Assembly: GCA_947365915.1 (NCBI GenBank)
Contig: CANAXT010000008.1
Location: 1 to 40,300 of the forward strand
Direction: 5' to 3'
From: an uncultured Mycoplasmatota bacterium
GTDB taxonomy: Bacteria; Bacillota_I; Bacilli_A; RF39; UBA660
DNA length: 40,300 bases
Positions 1 through 8,395 of the stretch are shown here, piece by piece (the first letter of the stretch is position 1; each line of letters starts with the position of its first letter). The position numbers and the translations under genes were made by a program. The notes beneath the pieces were generated by a model, which was not told the origin of the DNA, did no database searches, and saw only the letters and a program-made list of their open reading frames with translations.

Positions 1-171
1 ATGAATTATTTTTCAGTAGACACAATTTCAAAGTTACTTCAAGAATATGGCTTTGAAGTTAATAGCATAGAAAAAGAAAAATTATCAAATAAATTTGCAC
101 CAGGCAGTAGTAAATTGATAATACTATCTAGTAATTGTAAGAAATTAGAGTGTAATGAATTTAAAAATTAG
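1..171 (+). CDS. C-terminal end (or short ORF) resembling SAM-dependent methyltransferase tail
   Basis: An open frame runs from the first base of the window to a TAG at 169-171 (56 codons), too short for the ORF track. It begins with ATG at base 1, but no upstream sequence is available, so it may be the last part of a longer gene. The pattern YFSVDTISKLLQEYGFEV resembles the stretch near the C-terminus of class I methyltransferases, where a short helix precedes 'aGFevv'. This is inference from a short match. A small hairpin (TAGTCAGA/TCTGATTA, about 169-188) follows the stop but has no T-run. Confidence 0.4.
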   Translation: MNYFSVDTISKLLQEYGFEVNSIEKEKLSNKFAPGSSKLIILSSNCKKLECNEFKN

Positions 172-245
172 TCAGATGTGTCTGATTAGAAAGAATAGAC
201 ATTGGAAATTTTTGTTCGATTTTTAAATAATTAAAAGGAGTAAAT

Positions 246-587
246 ATGGATATATTAGATAAATTAAAACAATCTAAGTTTAGAAGTAGTTTTAAATTAA
301 AAGAAAAGGATCTTTTTTATATACAAAGCAAAGGATTGGAAACAATAGAACAACATGCAAAAGATTTTATTTCGAAGAGGCTTGCCTCAGCTAATTTAAA
401 AAATGATGGAAAACAAACTCCTATGAAGGGTCATCCTGTTTTTATTGCTCAACATGCTACAGCTACTTGTTGTAGATCATGTCTATATAAATGGCATCAT
501 ATAGATAAAAATCATGATTTAACAAATGAAGAGCAACAATACATAGTAACTATCATCATGACTTGGATTAAGAATAATCAGAAATAG
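246..587 (+). CDS. DUF4186 family protein
   Basis: A 113-aa protein of full family length. It matches the DUF4186 pattern along its whole length: an N-terminal SKFRSSFKLK segment, GLETIEQHAKDFI, then the block NDGKQTPMKGHPVFIAQHAT, ATCCRSCLYKWH and a C-terminal YIVTIIMTWI helix. The paired cysteines and histidines (CCRSC, KWHH) suggest a metal site or nucleic-acid contact, but the function of the family is unknown to me. AAAAGGAG lies 5 bases before the ATG, which supports the start. It is the only gene between two non-coding gaps and appears monocistronic. Confidence 0.85.
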   Translation: MDILDKLKQSKFRSSFKLKEKDLFYIQSKGLETIEQHAKDFISKRLASANLKNDGKQTPMKGHPVFIAQHATATCCRSCLYKWHHIDKNHDLTNEEQQYIVTIIMTWIKNNQK

Positions 588-691
588 TTTTTTATTTCTA
601 CATTTATATTTTTAGAAATTATAGATTTTAGTAATTCCAAAGAAATGAATTTGTTCAAAGAAGAATTTTTTTAGAATTTGTTATTTTGTAG

Positions 692-697
692 TATAAT
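692..697 (+). promoter_or_regulatory. -10 element of the alkyltransferase gene pair
   Basis: TATAAT lies 44 bases before the ATG at 741. No good -35 is visible. Transcription from here would begin near 704, downstream of the TTG start (678) proposed by the ORF track, which argues for the ATG at 741. Confidence 0.5.
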
Positions 698-740
698 TGA
701 TATTAGGATAGGGAAGTCCTTTATTGAAAGAAGTGGTTTT

Positions 741-1280
741 ATGATTGTTATATCTCACTATCTTTCTCCTATTGGAGATCTTTTGATTGCAGTAAAGAAT
801 GATAAATTAATTGGTTTATGGATGGAAGGCCAAAGGTATTATAAACAAGGTATTTGTGAAAACACAATTGAAGATGACTATTATTTTATCATTGTAAAAG
901 TAAAGGAATGGTTGGATCGATATTTTCGTGGAGAACAACCTAATATTTGTGAATTAGAGTTAGAGTTAATTGGGAGTGATTTTAGAAAAGCTGTGTGGAC
1001 ACTTCTTATGGATATTCCTTATGGCAGTGTTACTACTTATAGTGAAATTGCACAGAAATTAGCGCATATAAAAGGATTAAAGAGTATGTCAGCACAAGCA
1101 GTTGGGGGATCAGTTGGTCATAATCCGATTTCTATTATTATTCCTTGTCATAGGGTAGTAGGAATTAATGGGAGTTTGACTGGTTATGCAGGAGGAATTC
1201 AGAAAAAAATTTATTTATTAAATCATGAACATGTCAATATGGAACGATTATTTCTACCAATGAAAGGGACTGCTTTATAA
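741..1280 (+). CDS. ogt: Methylated-DNA--[protein]-cysteine S-methyltransferase (Ogt/MGMT)
   Basis: A 179-aa suicide DNA-repair enzyme that removes the alkyl group from O6-alkylguanine onto its own cysteine. The N-terminal ribonuclease-like domain (about 1-85) is followed by the DNA-binding/active-site domain with FRKAVWTLLMDIPYGSVTTY, the SMSAQAVGGSVGHNPISIIIP helix-turn-helix region and the acceptor motif PCHRVVG (Cys about residue 136). The 678 TTG start adds 21 non-conserved residues and lies upstream of the likely -10 box, so ATG 741 is preferred. The stop overlaps the start of the next gene by one base (TAATG), implying translational coupling with a second MGMT-family protein. Confidence 0.88.
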   Translation: MIVISHYLSPIGDLLIAVKNDKLIGLWMEGQRYYKQGICENTIEDDYYFIIVKVKEWLDRYFRGEQPNICELELELIGSDFRKAVWTLLMDIPYGSVTTYSEIAQKLAHIKGLKSMSAQAVGGSVGHNPISIIIPCHRVVGINGSLTGYAGGIQKKIYLLNHEHVNMERLFLPMKGTAL

Positions 1281-1588
1281 TGAGTAATATATTAAATGAA
1301 GATTTGATTTATTTGGTACTTTCTATTGTGGGAGAAATTCCAAGTGGGTATGTGGCAACTTATGGTCAAATTGCGTGTTATGCTGGTCGACCGAAAAACG
1401 CAAGATTGGTTGGTAAAATTTTGAGTATGTCAGAATTTTATGGATCTTATCCATGTCATAGAGTTGTTAACCATAATGGTAGAATTGCTCCGCATTTTAA
1501 AGAACAAAAAAATTTACTGCTTTTAGAAGGAGTTATTTTTAAAGATGATATTCATGTAGATTTGAGTAAACATAAATGGAAAGTATAG
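1280..1588 (+). CDS. MGMT-family DNA-binding domain protein with active-site cysteine
   Basis: A 102-aa protein consisting only of the C-terminal methyltransferase domain. It shows GYVATYGQIACYAGRPKNAR, then YPCHRVVNHNGRIAP. Alkyltransferase-like (ATL) proteins have the same size and context but replace the acceptor Cys by Trp. Here the Cys (about residue 59) is kept, so it may be a minimal active alkyltransferase or a lesion-binding protein. It overlaps the upstream ogt gene by one base and is almost certainly co-transcribed with it. No separate promoter is visible. Confidence 0.82.
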   Translation: MSNILNEDLIYLVLSIVGEIPSGYVATYGQIACYAGRPKNARLVGKILSMSEFYGSYPCHRVVNHNGRIAPHFKEQKNLLLLEGVIFKDDIHVDLSKHKWKV

Positions 1589-1652
1589 GTTTTAAAAATA
1601 TTAGAATCAAAATTGTTTATTTTAGAAAATCGAGTTTACATTTTATTTAAGT

Positions 1653-1681
1653 TTGAATATGTTTTCGATTTTTTTTATGAT
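1653..1681 (+). promoter_or_regulatory. Promoter of peptidase-like gene
   Basis: TTGAAT (1653-1658), 17-base spacer and TATGAT (1676-1681), about 26 bases before the ATG at 1708. GAGGTGA between them is the ribosome site. Confidence 0.5.
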
Positions 1682-1707
1682 AGAATATTACTGTGAGGTG
1701 ATTTTTC

Positions 1708-2913
1708 ATGCATAAGGAAATTGATATGAAAAATATTTTGGAATTTCAGGAAGCATACAATAATAATGCGCACAACGCTAATATAGAACATAGGATTCAA
1801 ACATTTGGTCTTATGAAATCTAGTATAGAAGAAGAGCGGAAAAAGGAGTTTCAATTTCGATTTAATATTGAGGTTCCAGAGATGAAAATATATCATCAGA
1901 TGGATAGTCATCAGTGTAATGTTTATGCATTCCTTAGGGTTGTAAAAGATATCATGCGAACTTATAATAATGTTGATGTTGACCATTTGGATTTATCAGC
2001 AAATTATATTAACTTTTTTGATAAGTTGGAAAAAGCAAATGCTTTATATAATGTTTTTATTGATTGTAAGCATTTGTCTTTAGAATTTATTAATAGTAAG
2101 ACAAATCAGTATATTGGTAGTTTTGGGACATTTCACTTTTGTAAAGAAATTGTCAATAAGTATGGATTGGTAACTTCTGATGTGATGAAAGAAGTTGATT
2201 GCAATTATAATGATAATTTGATGATTGAATTATTAAAAGATAAAATAAAAGTTGATGCGCTTTGTTTGATGACTATCAAATCTAAAGAAGCAAGATATGT
2301 AAAGAAAAAAGAACTTATGTATGAAGTGTTTCAATTTTTGTCACGGGTTTACGGAAAGCCGCCAATGCATTTTGATTGGAATGGAAATTTGATTACACCA
2401 GTTGAATTTAAAGAAACATATTTAAAAAATTATTTGGATGATTTTATTACTGTTACATCATTTGATAAGGAGACATTGTTACAAAGTTATGCATTTATTC
2501 CTAATCTATATTTAGGAAATACTGAAAACTTAATATCTTTATCAGATCATCAAATAAAAGAAGCCTTGATGAAACAATTACAAGATGGAATTAGTGTATG
2601 GTTTTCTTCTGAAGAGTCAACAACACTTGATTACACTGAAAATATATTAGATGATCAATTATATAATTTTGGAGCATTATTTAATATTAAAGAAATTTCT
2701 AAGGAACAAAAGTTATTATTGGATATTGTTAATTATGATCATGTTATGTGTATTACTGGTGCATTTGTCGAAAATGGAGAGATAAAACAATTCAAAGTGG
2801 ATAATAGTTTTGGTTCTCATGGTAGATATCAAGGTAGGTTAATTATGACAAATTCTTTTTTTGAAAATTGTGTCATTACTGTTATTTTAAATAAGAAATA
2901 TTTGGACTTTTAG
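1708..2913 (+). CDS. Diverged C1B cysteine peptidase (aminopeptidase C / bleomycin hydrolase-like)
   Basis: A 401-aa protein, somewhat shorter than the usual ~440-450 aa of PepC. The order of landmarks matches the bleomycin-hydrolase family: an N-terminal MHKEIDMKNILEFQ segment, the nucleophile region DSHQCNVYAFLRVV (Cys about 70, in place of the family SGxCWxFA), LSANYINFFDKLEKAN, the KYGLVTSDVMKEV segment, and at the C-terminus DHVMCITGA (His about 345) and VDNSFG (Asn about 366). The Cys-His-Asn triad is therefore present, but the flanking residues are unusual: WIF/WAF becomes NVYAF and NSWG becomes NSFG. It is predicted to be cytosolic, with no signal peptide. Substrate and activity are uncertain. 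GAGGTGA precedes the ATG. Confidence 0.7.
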   Translation: MHKEIDMKNILEFQEAYNNNAHNANIEHRIQTFGLMKSSIEEERKKEFQFRFNIEVPEMKIYHQMDSHQCNVYAFLRVVKDIMRTYNNVDVDHLDLSANYINFFDKLEKANALYNVFIDCKHLSLEFINSKTNQYIGSFGTFHFCKEIVNKYGLVTSDVMKEVDCNYNDNLMIELLKDKIKVDALCLMTIKSKEARYVKKKELMYEVFQFLSRVYGKPPMHFDWNGNLITPVEFKETYLKNYLDDFITVTSFDKETLLQSYAFIPNLYLGNTENLISLSDHQIKEALMKQLQDGISVWFSSEESTTLDYTENILDDQLYNFGALFNIKEISKEQKLLLDIVNYDHVMCITGAFVENGEIKQFKVDNSFGSHGRYQGRLIMTNSFFENCVITVILNKKYLDF

Positions 2914-2924
2914 GAAGAATAGAA

Positions 2925-3128
2925 ATGAGTAAGTATGATCCTTTGTGGGATTATTTGAAAGAAAATCATAAAGATTGTTATCAATTATCTTATGATGAAT
3001 TTGAACATATTTTAGGATTTTTTATGGATCATTCTTTTTTGAATTATAAAAAGGAATTAAAAGAATACGGATATGAAGTTGTTAAAATATCAATGAAAGA
3101 AAAAAATGTAAATTTTAAGAAATTATAG
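2925..3128 (+). CDS. Small conserved protein of unknown function
   Basis: A 67-aa protein 11 bases after the peptidase-like gene, with a GGAAGAATAG ribosome site and a probable shared transcript. It contains YDPLWDYLKENHKD, a helix-turn LSYDEFEHILG and SFLNYKKELKEYGYEVVKI. I recognise the pattern 'DPLW..L......lt..EiE.ilG..lp.SF..yk' as a small widespread family (probably the one called DUF7662), but this is from memory. It looks like a compact helical, possibly DNA-binding, protein. No function can be assigned. Confidence 0.65.
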   Translation: MSKYDPLWDYLKENHKDCYQLSYDEFEHILGFFMDHSFLNYKKELKEYGYEVVKISMKEKNVNFKKL

Positions 3129-3144
3129 ATTGGGGATTGATAGA

Positions 3145-3803
3145 ATGTCTCTTTATGAGAATATATTACATAATTATGATTATTTAGAACTAGTTCATCA
3201 GATTGGAAAAATGAAATTTATTACAGATGGAAAATGGGATTGGGATCATGGATTTGAGCATTATCAGAGAGTCGCTTTGTATGTAAAAAAATATTGGAGC
3301 AGTTAGGTGCAGATGAGAGAATCATTGATTTAGGGATGTCTGCTGCTTTATTACATGACATTGGTTTAGTGAAGGGAAAAAAAGTGGATCACGCAATAGA
3401 AAGTAGTCGATTGTTTGTTGATTTTATTGATGATATTACATTTGAAGAAAAAGAAATGTTACGTCAAGCTATTCAGGATCACTCTAATGGGAATGATATT
3501 CAATCTTTGGTTGGTTTGGCATTATTGTTAGCAGATAAGTTAGATGTTACCTATCATCGGGTAGAACACTCTAGTATTCAAGATAAAACGAACAAAGAAT
3601 TTCAAAAGATTCGATCTGTAGATATTCAAATTACAGAGGACGATGTTACTTTATATTATGAGGTGGATGATGATTTTGATATTATGGCTTTAAATGATTG
3701 GAAAAAAGCAATTACAATTCCTAATAAAGTGGCTCTTTATTTAGAAAAAAACTTTATTTTTATGGTCAATGGTCAAACGATTGACTATCAAATATTTTTT
3801 TGA
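3145..3803 (+). CDS. HD-domain phosphohydrolase, interrupted by an apparent -1 frameshift at A7
   Basis: The ORF track shows only the second part (3294-3803, TTG start). Reading from ATG 3145, 49 codons encode MSLYENILHNYDYLELVHQI...WDHGFEHYQRVALYVKK and then stop at 3304-3306. Shifting -1 at the A7 run (3285-3291) continues directly as ILEQLGADERIIDL. The join restores a full HD protein of about 219 aa: metal His in the HGFEHYQRV segment, LLHDIG (the HD pair) and LLLADKLD with the downstream Asp. Such proteins hydrolyse phosphate esters, but the substrate is unknown. In frame the site reads gtA AAA AAA, a canonical -1 slippery heptamer, so programmed slippage, transcriptional slippage, a true null allele or an assembly error are all possible. 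GGGGATTGATAG precedes the ATG. Confidence 0.75.
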
Positions 3804-3810
3804 AAAATTG

Positions 3811-3819
3811 TGGTATGAT
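3811..3819 (+). promoter_or_regulatory. Extended -10 promoter of the P-type ATPase gene
   Basis: TGGTATGAT has the TGn extension of an extended -10 element, 24 bases before the ATG. AAGGAGAA is the ribosome site. No clear -35 is seen. Confidence 0.45.
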
Positions 3820-3842
3820 ATTTAACAGATAAGGAGAATCTT

Positions 3843-6428
3843 ATGTATTATAATCAAAGTATTGAAGAGGTTGAAAAAGATTTAAAAACGAGTCATCATG
3901 GGCTAAAGACAGATGAAATATTAAAACGAAGTCAAAAATATGGGAAAAATATTTTGCCCAAAAAGGAAAAGGACAGTATATTTAAGATATTTTTTAATGA
4001 GTTTAAAGATCCTATGATTGTGTTACTTTTATGTGCCATTGTGATTTCTTTTATTGCGGGAGAAGTAGTTGATGGCTTTGTAATCATATTTATTGTTTTG
4101 GTAGATGCTATTGTTGGAACTGTACAAGAAAATAAAGCAAATCATTCTATAGAATCTTTGGCAAAGTTGGTGACTTCTAAAGTAAGGGTTATTCGAGATG
4201 ATAAAGTAATAGAAATTCCTACTTTGGAGTTAACGGTTGGAGATTATGCAATGTTAGAATCTGGTGATAAAATATCAGCGGATATGAGAATTGTAGAAGC
4301 TGATAATTTTATGGTAGATGAATCTATTTTAACTGGAGAAAGTATTCAGGTTCATAAAATGAGTGACATTTTAAAAAAAGAAAATGTGATGATTGCAGAA
4401 CAAAGCAATATGGTTTTTTCTGGCACTACTGTGGTTAAGGGACGTGCAAAAGCAATTGTTGTCCGAATTGGAATTCATACAGAAGTTGGGAAGATTGCAG
4501 ATAGTTTGAATCATTCCTCTAATGAAAAATCTCCTTTAACGATTCGGGTTGAAAAATTGTCAAAACAGATTAGTGTTTTGATTTTGGTAATTGCTATTTT
4601 TATTACAGTTTTATTGATTATAAAAAATGTTCCATATCATGAGATTTTTTTATCTGTGATTGCGCTTGCTATTTCTGCTATGCCAGAGGGTTTGCCTTTG
4701 GCTTTAACGATGGCTCTTACGATTGCTTCTAATAAAATGGCAAAGAAAAATGTGATTGTAAGAAAGTTGAAATCTGCTGAGTCTTTGGGAAGTTGTACAG
4801 TGATCGCATCAGATAAAACTGGTACTTTAACAGTGAATGAGCAAACTGCGAAAAAAATACTTTTGCCAAATGGAAATATCTATGATGTTGATTCTCAATT
4901 TTCAGAAGGATATGAATATGCGAAAGAGATTGCTTTATTGGGGGCTATTAATAATGAAGCTGAGATTAGTTTTGATCATTATGTTGGAGATTCTATTGAT
5001 GTTGCGTTTCAAGTATTAGGAAAAAAATTTGATATTCAAATAGATTGTATTCAAAAGATTGAAATGATTCCATATGAGTCAGAGAATCAATATTCAGCTC
5101 TTTTTTATGAAAAAGATGGAGAAGTATATTGTACTGTTAAGGGTTCTTTAGAGGTAGTGCAATCATTTTGTAAAGACATTCATTTTGATTTGTTGAAACA
5201 ACAAAATGAGTCTTTAGCAGAGGATGGGTATCGTGTTTTGGCTCTTGCAAATGGAAAGATAGAAAAAAAAGAAATGTATGATTGCCATGATATCCAGGAT
5301 TTAACATTTATGGGAATGGTTGGATTTATTGATCCTATTCGGCCAGAAGTAATTTCTTCTTTGGAAGACTGTAGAACGGCTGGAATTCAGGTTCTAATGA
5401 TTACAGGTGATCATCCATTGACTGCTTTTTCGATTGCGAAAGAACTTGGTATTGTTTCTTCTTATGAGGAAGTGGCAGATGGGGCGATGATTGATCAAGA
5501 GTTAGAAAACGGGGAGTTTAGTTTTGATCAATTTGTTTGTCAAAAAAGGGTATTTGCTAGGGTTACTCCTATTCAGAAGTTGAAGATTGTAGAATCGTTA
5601 AAGCGTCTTGGTGCGTTTGTTGCTGTGACTGGGGATGGTGTTAATGATGCTCCTGCTTTAAAAGCTGCTAATATTGGTATTGCAATGGGAAGTGGAACAG
5701 ATATTGCTCGTGAGACTGCAGATATGATTATTCTTGATGATAATTTTAAGTCCATTGTAACTGGTATTAAAGAGGGAAGAGTTGCTTATGCGAATATTCG
5801 AAAAATTATTTTGTTTTTGATTTCTTGTGGAGTATCTGAAGTTATATTTTTTTATTTATCAATTTTGATGGATTTGCCAATGCCACTTGTTGCCATTCAG
5901 TTGTTATGGATCAATATGGTTACGGATGGGATTCAAGATTTTGCGCTTTCTTTTGAAAAAGCTGAAAGTGGTATTTTAAAAGAACCTCCTAGAAGTCCTA
6001 AGGAATCAATATTTAATAAAGATTTGATTCGAGAAATTATGATGTCAGGTATTATCATTGGTCTTATTGTTTTTGTGGTTTGGTATGTGTTATTGAATGG
6101 TTTCTCTATGGAAGTTTCAGTGGCCCGTGGATATATTATTGCTTTAATGGTATTTATTCAAAATGTACATGTGTTTAATTGTAGAAGTGAATCTCGTTCT
6201 ATTTTTCAGGTGCCACTTCGTAATAATTGGTTGATTGTAATTGGTGTTATTTTGTCTTTGTTGTTGCAAGTGATTGTTATGGAAGTTCCTATTTTATCTC
6301 GGTTTTTACAAACTGTATCAATTCCTTTATTGCACCTTCTTTATTTGTTTTTGATTTCTCTTATTGTGATTGTGATTATGGAGGTATATAAGAAAATTAT
6401 GAAGGGATTGGTTCTTCATGGAAAATAA
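3843..6428 (+). CDS. Cation-transporting P-type ATPase, Ca2+ type (P2)
   Basis: An 861-aa membrane pump of normal length. Motifs in order: an N-terminal cation-ATPase domain (MYYNQSIEEVEKDL, LKTDEILKR..YG), actuator TGES (164-167), M4 PEGLP (281-285), phosphorylation site DKTGTLT (Asp about 324), hinge TGDGVNDAPALK (about 596) and M6 NMVTDG (about 691). The PEGLP and N..TD residues are those that bind Ca2+ in SERCA/PMCA pumps, so Ca2+ export is the best guess. Na+/K+ or Mn2+ cannot be excluded. The C-terminal cation-ATPase domain has the usual four further membrane helices. The stop overlaps the next gene by 11 bases. Confidence 0.92.
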   Translation: MYYNQSIEEVEKDLKTSHHGLKTDEILKRSQKYGKNILPKKEKDSIFKIFFNEFKDPMIVLLLCAIVISFIAGEVVDGFVIIFIVLVDAIVGTVQENKANHSIESLAKLVTSKVRVIRDDKVIEIPTLELTVGDYAMLESGDKISADMRIVEADNFMVDESILTGESIQVHKMSDILKKENVMIAEQSNMVFSGTTVVKGRAKAIVVRIGIHTEVGKIADSLNHSSNEKSPLTIRVEKLSKQISVLILVIAIFITVLLIIKNVPYHEIFLSVIALAISAMPEGLPLALTMALTIASNKMAKKNVIVRKLKSAESLGSCTVIASDKTGTLTVNEQTAKKILLPNGNIYDVDSQFSEGYEYAKEIALLGAINNEAEISFDHYVGDSIDVAFQVLGKKFDIQIDCIQKIEMIPYESENQYSALFYEKDGEVYCTVKGSLEVVQSFCKDIHFDLLKQQNESLAEDGYRVLALANGKIEKKEMYDCHDIQDLTFMGMVGFIDPIRPEVISSLEDCRTAGIQVLMITGDHPLTAFSIAKELGIVSSYEEVADGAMIDQELENGEFSFDQFVCQKRVFARVTPIQKLKIVESLKRLGAFVAVTGDGVNDAPALKAANIGIAMGSGTDIARETADMIILDDNFKSIVTGIKEGRVAYANIRKIILFLISCGVSEVIFFYLSILMDLPMPLVAIQLLWINMVTDGIQDFALSFEKAESGILKEPPRSPKESIFNKDLIREIMMSGIIIGLIVFVVWYVLLNGFSMEVSVARGYIIALMVFIQNVHVFNCRSESRSIFQVPLRNNWLIVIGVILSLLLQVIVMEVPILSRFLQTVSIPLLHLLYLFLISLIVIVIMEVYKKIMKGLVLHGK

Positions 6429-7257
6429 TATAGAGTTTTCTGTTAATTCTTCTTCTATTACGCCTTTGATTGGCTTTAATGAAACACAACTTGTGTTTCA
6501 AAGACATTGTGCGTATGATAAAGAAAGTGGTGGATTGATATCAGAATCGGTTGATGAACAAGTAAAGATTATGCAATCTTTTATTCATGAATTAAAAAAA
6601 ATGAGTATCAATGATTTAAAAAATACTTACTTTTTGTTTACTGCAAGTAATACGATTTCTGGTAATCAATTTAAACGTTGTGTGTTAACGACTTCGATTG
6701 CTATGGATATGGTAAAACAGTTTTTTTCTGAAAATCATATTCCTACAAGTCATATTATGAATTTGAATGAATGTTCTAATTATCAAGGAAAGGTACATGA
6801 AAGTAGACAATTGGTAGAACCTAAAATGTTTACGGATTCAAGTGGCTATTTAGAATATTTAAAAGAAAAGCATGGTGGAATGAATGCTTCGTTTTGGATT
6901 GATTTTGAAGAGGATTTGTCTAAAGAAAAAAGAGAGCAATTGCACTCAGAAGGACCAGATCAAATTGTGGAAAGGACTGTTCAATATGTTGAAGTATTAA
7001 AGCATTATTCTCGTGTTTTTCATTCAAAGTTTCCAAATAGTCGATTGTTTATTTGGTGTGGAACGCATTATGATTTGATTAGTCCATTTGTAAAACAGTG
7101 TGTTTTGGGGTTGAATAAGTCTAGTGTTGTTACTGTTAATTATTGTGGAGGATTGTCACTTTTGATTGATGAAGTGGGTTTTGTAACTACGCATTTGAAT
7201 GGTGCTCGTTATCCATTTTGTTTTCCAGAAAATCAACAGCTTCATCGACACTTTTAA
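6418..7257 (+). CDS. Histidine-phosphatase-superfamily-like protein
   Basis: A 279-aa soluble protein whose ATG lies inside the end of the P-ATPase gene (11-base overlap), suggesting coupled translation. Near the N-terminus LVFQRHCAYDKESGGLI resembles the 'xRHGE..D..GGLt' catalytic loop of histidine phosphatases, with Cys in place of the usual Gly. LFTASNTISGNQFKRCVLTT resembles the second arginine region, and LFIWCGTHYDLI could supply the second catalytic His. The match is motif-level only. The 3' end overlaps the convergent P-loop gene by 71 bases (7187-7257), which is a long overlap. One of the two ends may be shorter than annotated, but both frames end at natural stops. Confidence 0.6.
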   Translation: MENNIEFSVNSSSITPLIGFNETQLVFQRHCAYDKESGGLISESVDEQVKIMQSFIHELKKMSINDLKNTYFLFTASNTISGNQFKRCVLTTSIAMDMVKQFFSENHIPTSHIMNLNECSNYQGKVHESRQLVEPKMFTDSSGYLEYLKEKHGGMNASFWIDFEEDLSKEKREQLHSEGPDQIVERTVQYVEVLKHYSRVFHSKFPNSRLFIWCGTHYDLISPFVKQCVLGLNKSSVVTVNYCGGLSLLIDEVGFVTTHLNGARYPFCFPENQQLHRHF

Positions 7258-7768
7258 AGATAGGTACTCCATCTTTTTCAAAGCGGGAAAAGTATTTTCT
7301 ATTTCTTTTGATTTTATCTAAATCATCACTTTTGATTCCTCCATCATAATTGTGGCTTTCTCTATGTTTTATATAGTCTAAATGGGTTTTTAAGTCTGGT
7401 ATTACGATAGCATCTGGAATCATATTTACAGAACTGGCTCCGATAATCCAAAAACCTAGTTGTTTGGCTTGTTCTGTAATGACATCTGCTCTTCTTTCAA
7501 TTTGGTCTATTTCTTCACCTGACCAATTCCACCAGTCACCATCTGGGAATGCTTTTGTAATTGACCATAATAGATCACCATCGATCCATTTTTTTTCTTT
7601 TTGTTGATTGATAAAATATGTTTTTCCGATTCCAGAAGGACCATATATAAAGTATCCTTTGCTGTGGGTAATATATTCTTTTTTGAGTTCTTCATATATT
7701 TTGGTTCCATCTGAGAATATTAGTGGAGTTGATTTTTGATATAGTTTATTAATATGTTCTTTTTTCAT
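7187..7768 (-). CDS. P-loop NTPase, nucleotide/adenylate-kinase-like
   Basis: A 193-aa protein with a Walker A motif YGPSGIGKTYF (about residues 41-51) followed by KWIDGD, a pattern reminiscent of small-molecule and nucleoside kinases. AIVIPDLKTHLDYIKHR may be a lid/base-recognition region. The ORF track starts ten codons earlier (7798), but AAAGGAAT sits upstream of the ATG at 7768 (MKKEHINK) and no ribosome site serves the earlier one. It is encoded opposite to all its neighbours and overlaps the convergent upstream gene by 71 bases. Related stand-alone P-loop kinases are frequent in phage and accessory DNA, but nothing else here looks phage-derived. Substrate unknown. Confidence 0.6.
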   Translation of the reverse strand: MKKEHINKLYQKSTPLIFSDGTKIYEELKKEYITHSKGYFIYGPSGIGKTYFINQQKEKKWIDGDLLWSITKAFPDGDWWNWSGEEIDQIERRADVITEQAKQLGFWIIGASSVNMIPDAIVIPDLKTHLDYIKHRESHNYDGGIKSDDLDKIKRNRKYFSRFEKDGVPIFKSVDEAVDFLENKMDNEHHSNA

Positions 7769-7883
7769 TTTTAAAATTATTCCTTTCTTTTGATTCAATG
7801 TCTTTGAATGTATGATTGTTTCTGTTTTTATTATATCATAGATTTGGAAAGAAAATAGAGAGGTTATTTTAGTAAAAAAAGTT

Positions 7884-7911
7884 TTGGAATTTGTTTAAAA
7901 TGTGTTATACT
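7884..7911 (+). promoter_or_regulatory. Promoter of lipoprotein gene
   Basis: TTGGAA (7884-7889), 16-base spacer and TATACT (7906-7911), followed by GGAGG (7920-7924) and the ATG at 7934. Confidence 0.6.
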
Positions 7912-7933
7912 GTATCATAGGAGGCGCGACGAA

Positions 7934-8395
7934 ATGAAGAAATTAATGATCGTTTTTATATTTTGTGTATGTTTAGGAGTGATATCTGGTTGTGGAAAGA
8001 AATCAGAAATGATTGAATGTACTTTGTTACAGAAGGATACTTCTTATGAATTAAATTCTACTTTTAAAATTAAGATAGCAGGAGATATTGTAGATACTAT
8101 TGAAATAGTTGAGATGATTACTTCAAAAGATAAAACTGTTTTAGATGCTTTAGAATCAGCAGCAAATAAGCAATATAAAAGTAAAAATGATTTGTATGGT
8201 GGTTATACATATAAAGTAACTAATGATGGGACTAAAGTGGATAGTAAGGCAACAATTAATTTTAATCAAGTTAATATCAAACAATTTGCGGAGGATAATG
8301 CTATTTTGAAAAAATATATTGATAAGAAAAATCATATGAAGGTGGATGGTGTTGTTGCTATGTATGAAGCCCTGGGTGCTGTTTGTAAAAAATAA
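7934..8395 (+). CDS. Small secreted lipoprotein, DUF1307/YehR-like
   Basis: A 153-aa protein with a lipoprotein signal peptide: KK, a hydrophobic stretch IVFIFCVCLGV, then the lipobox ISGC (Cys about 20), giving a lipid-anchored protein on the outer face of the membrane. The mature part has repeated beta-type segments (FKIKIAGDIVDTIEIVEMIT; YGGYTYKVTNDGTKVDSKATIN) and a C-terminal Lys-rich helix. The layout resembles the YehR/DUF1307 lipoproteins of Firmicutes, but I rate the family name as probable only. It has its own promoter and terminator, so it is monocistronic. Confidence 0.72.
   Translation: MKKLMIVFIFCVCLGVISGCGKKSEMIECTLLQKDTSYELNSTFKIKIAGDIVDTIEIVEMITSKDKTVLDALESAANKQYKSKNDLYGGYTYKVTNDGTKVDSKATINFNQVNIKQFAEDNAILKKYIDKKNHMKVDGVVAMYEALGAVCKK

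Noticed and set aside
678-740. 21-codon N-terminal extension of ogt
   Set aside because: The TTG start is upstream of the TATAAT at 692-697 and the added residues are not conserved in the family.
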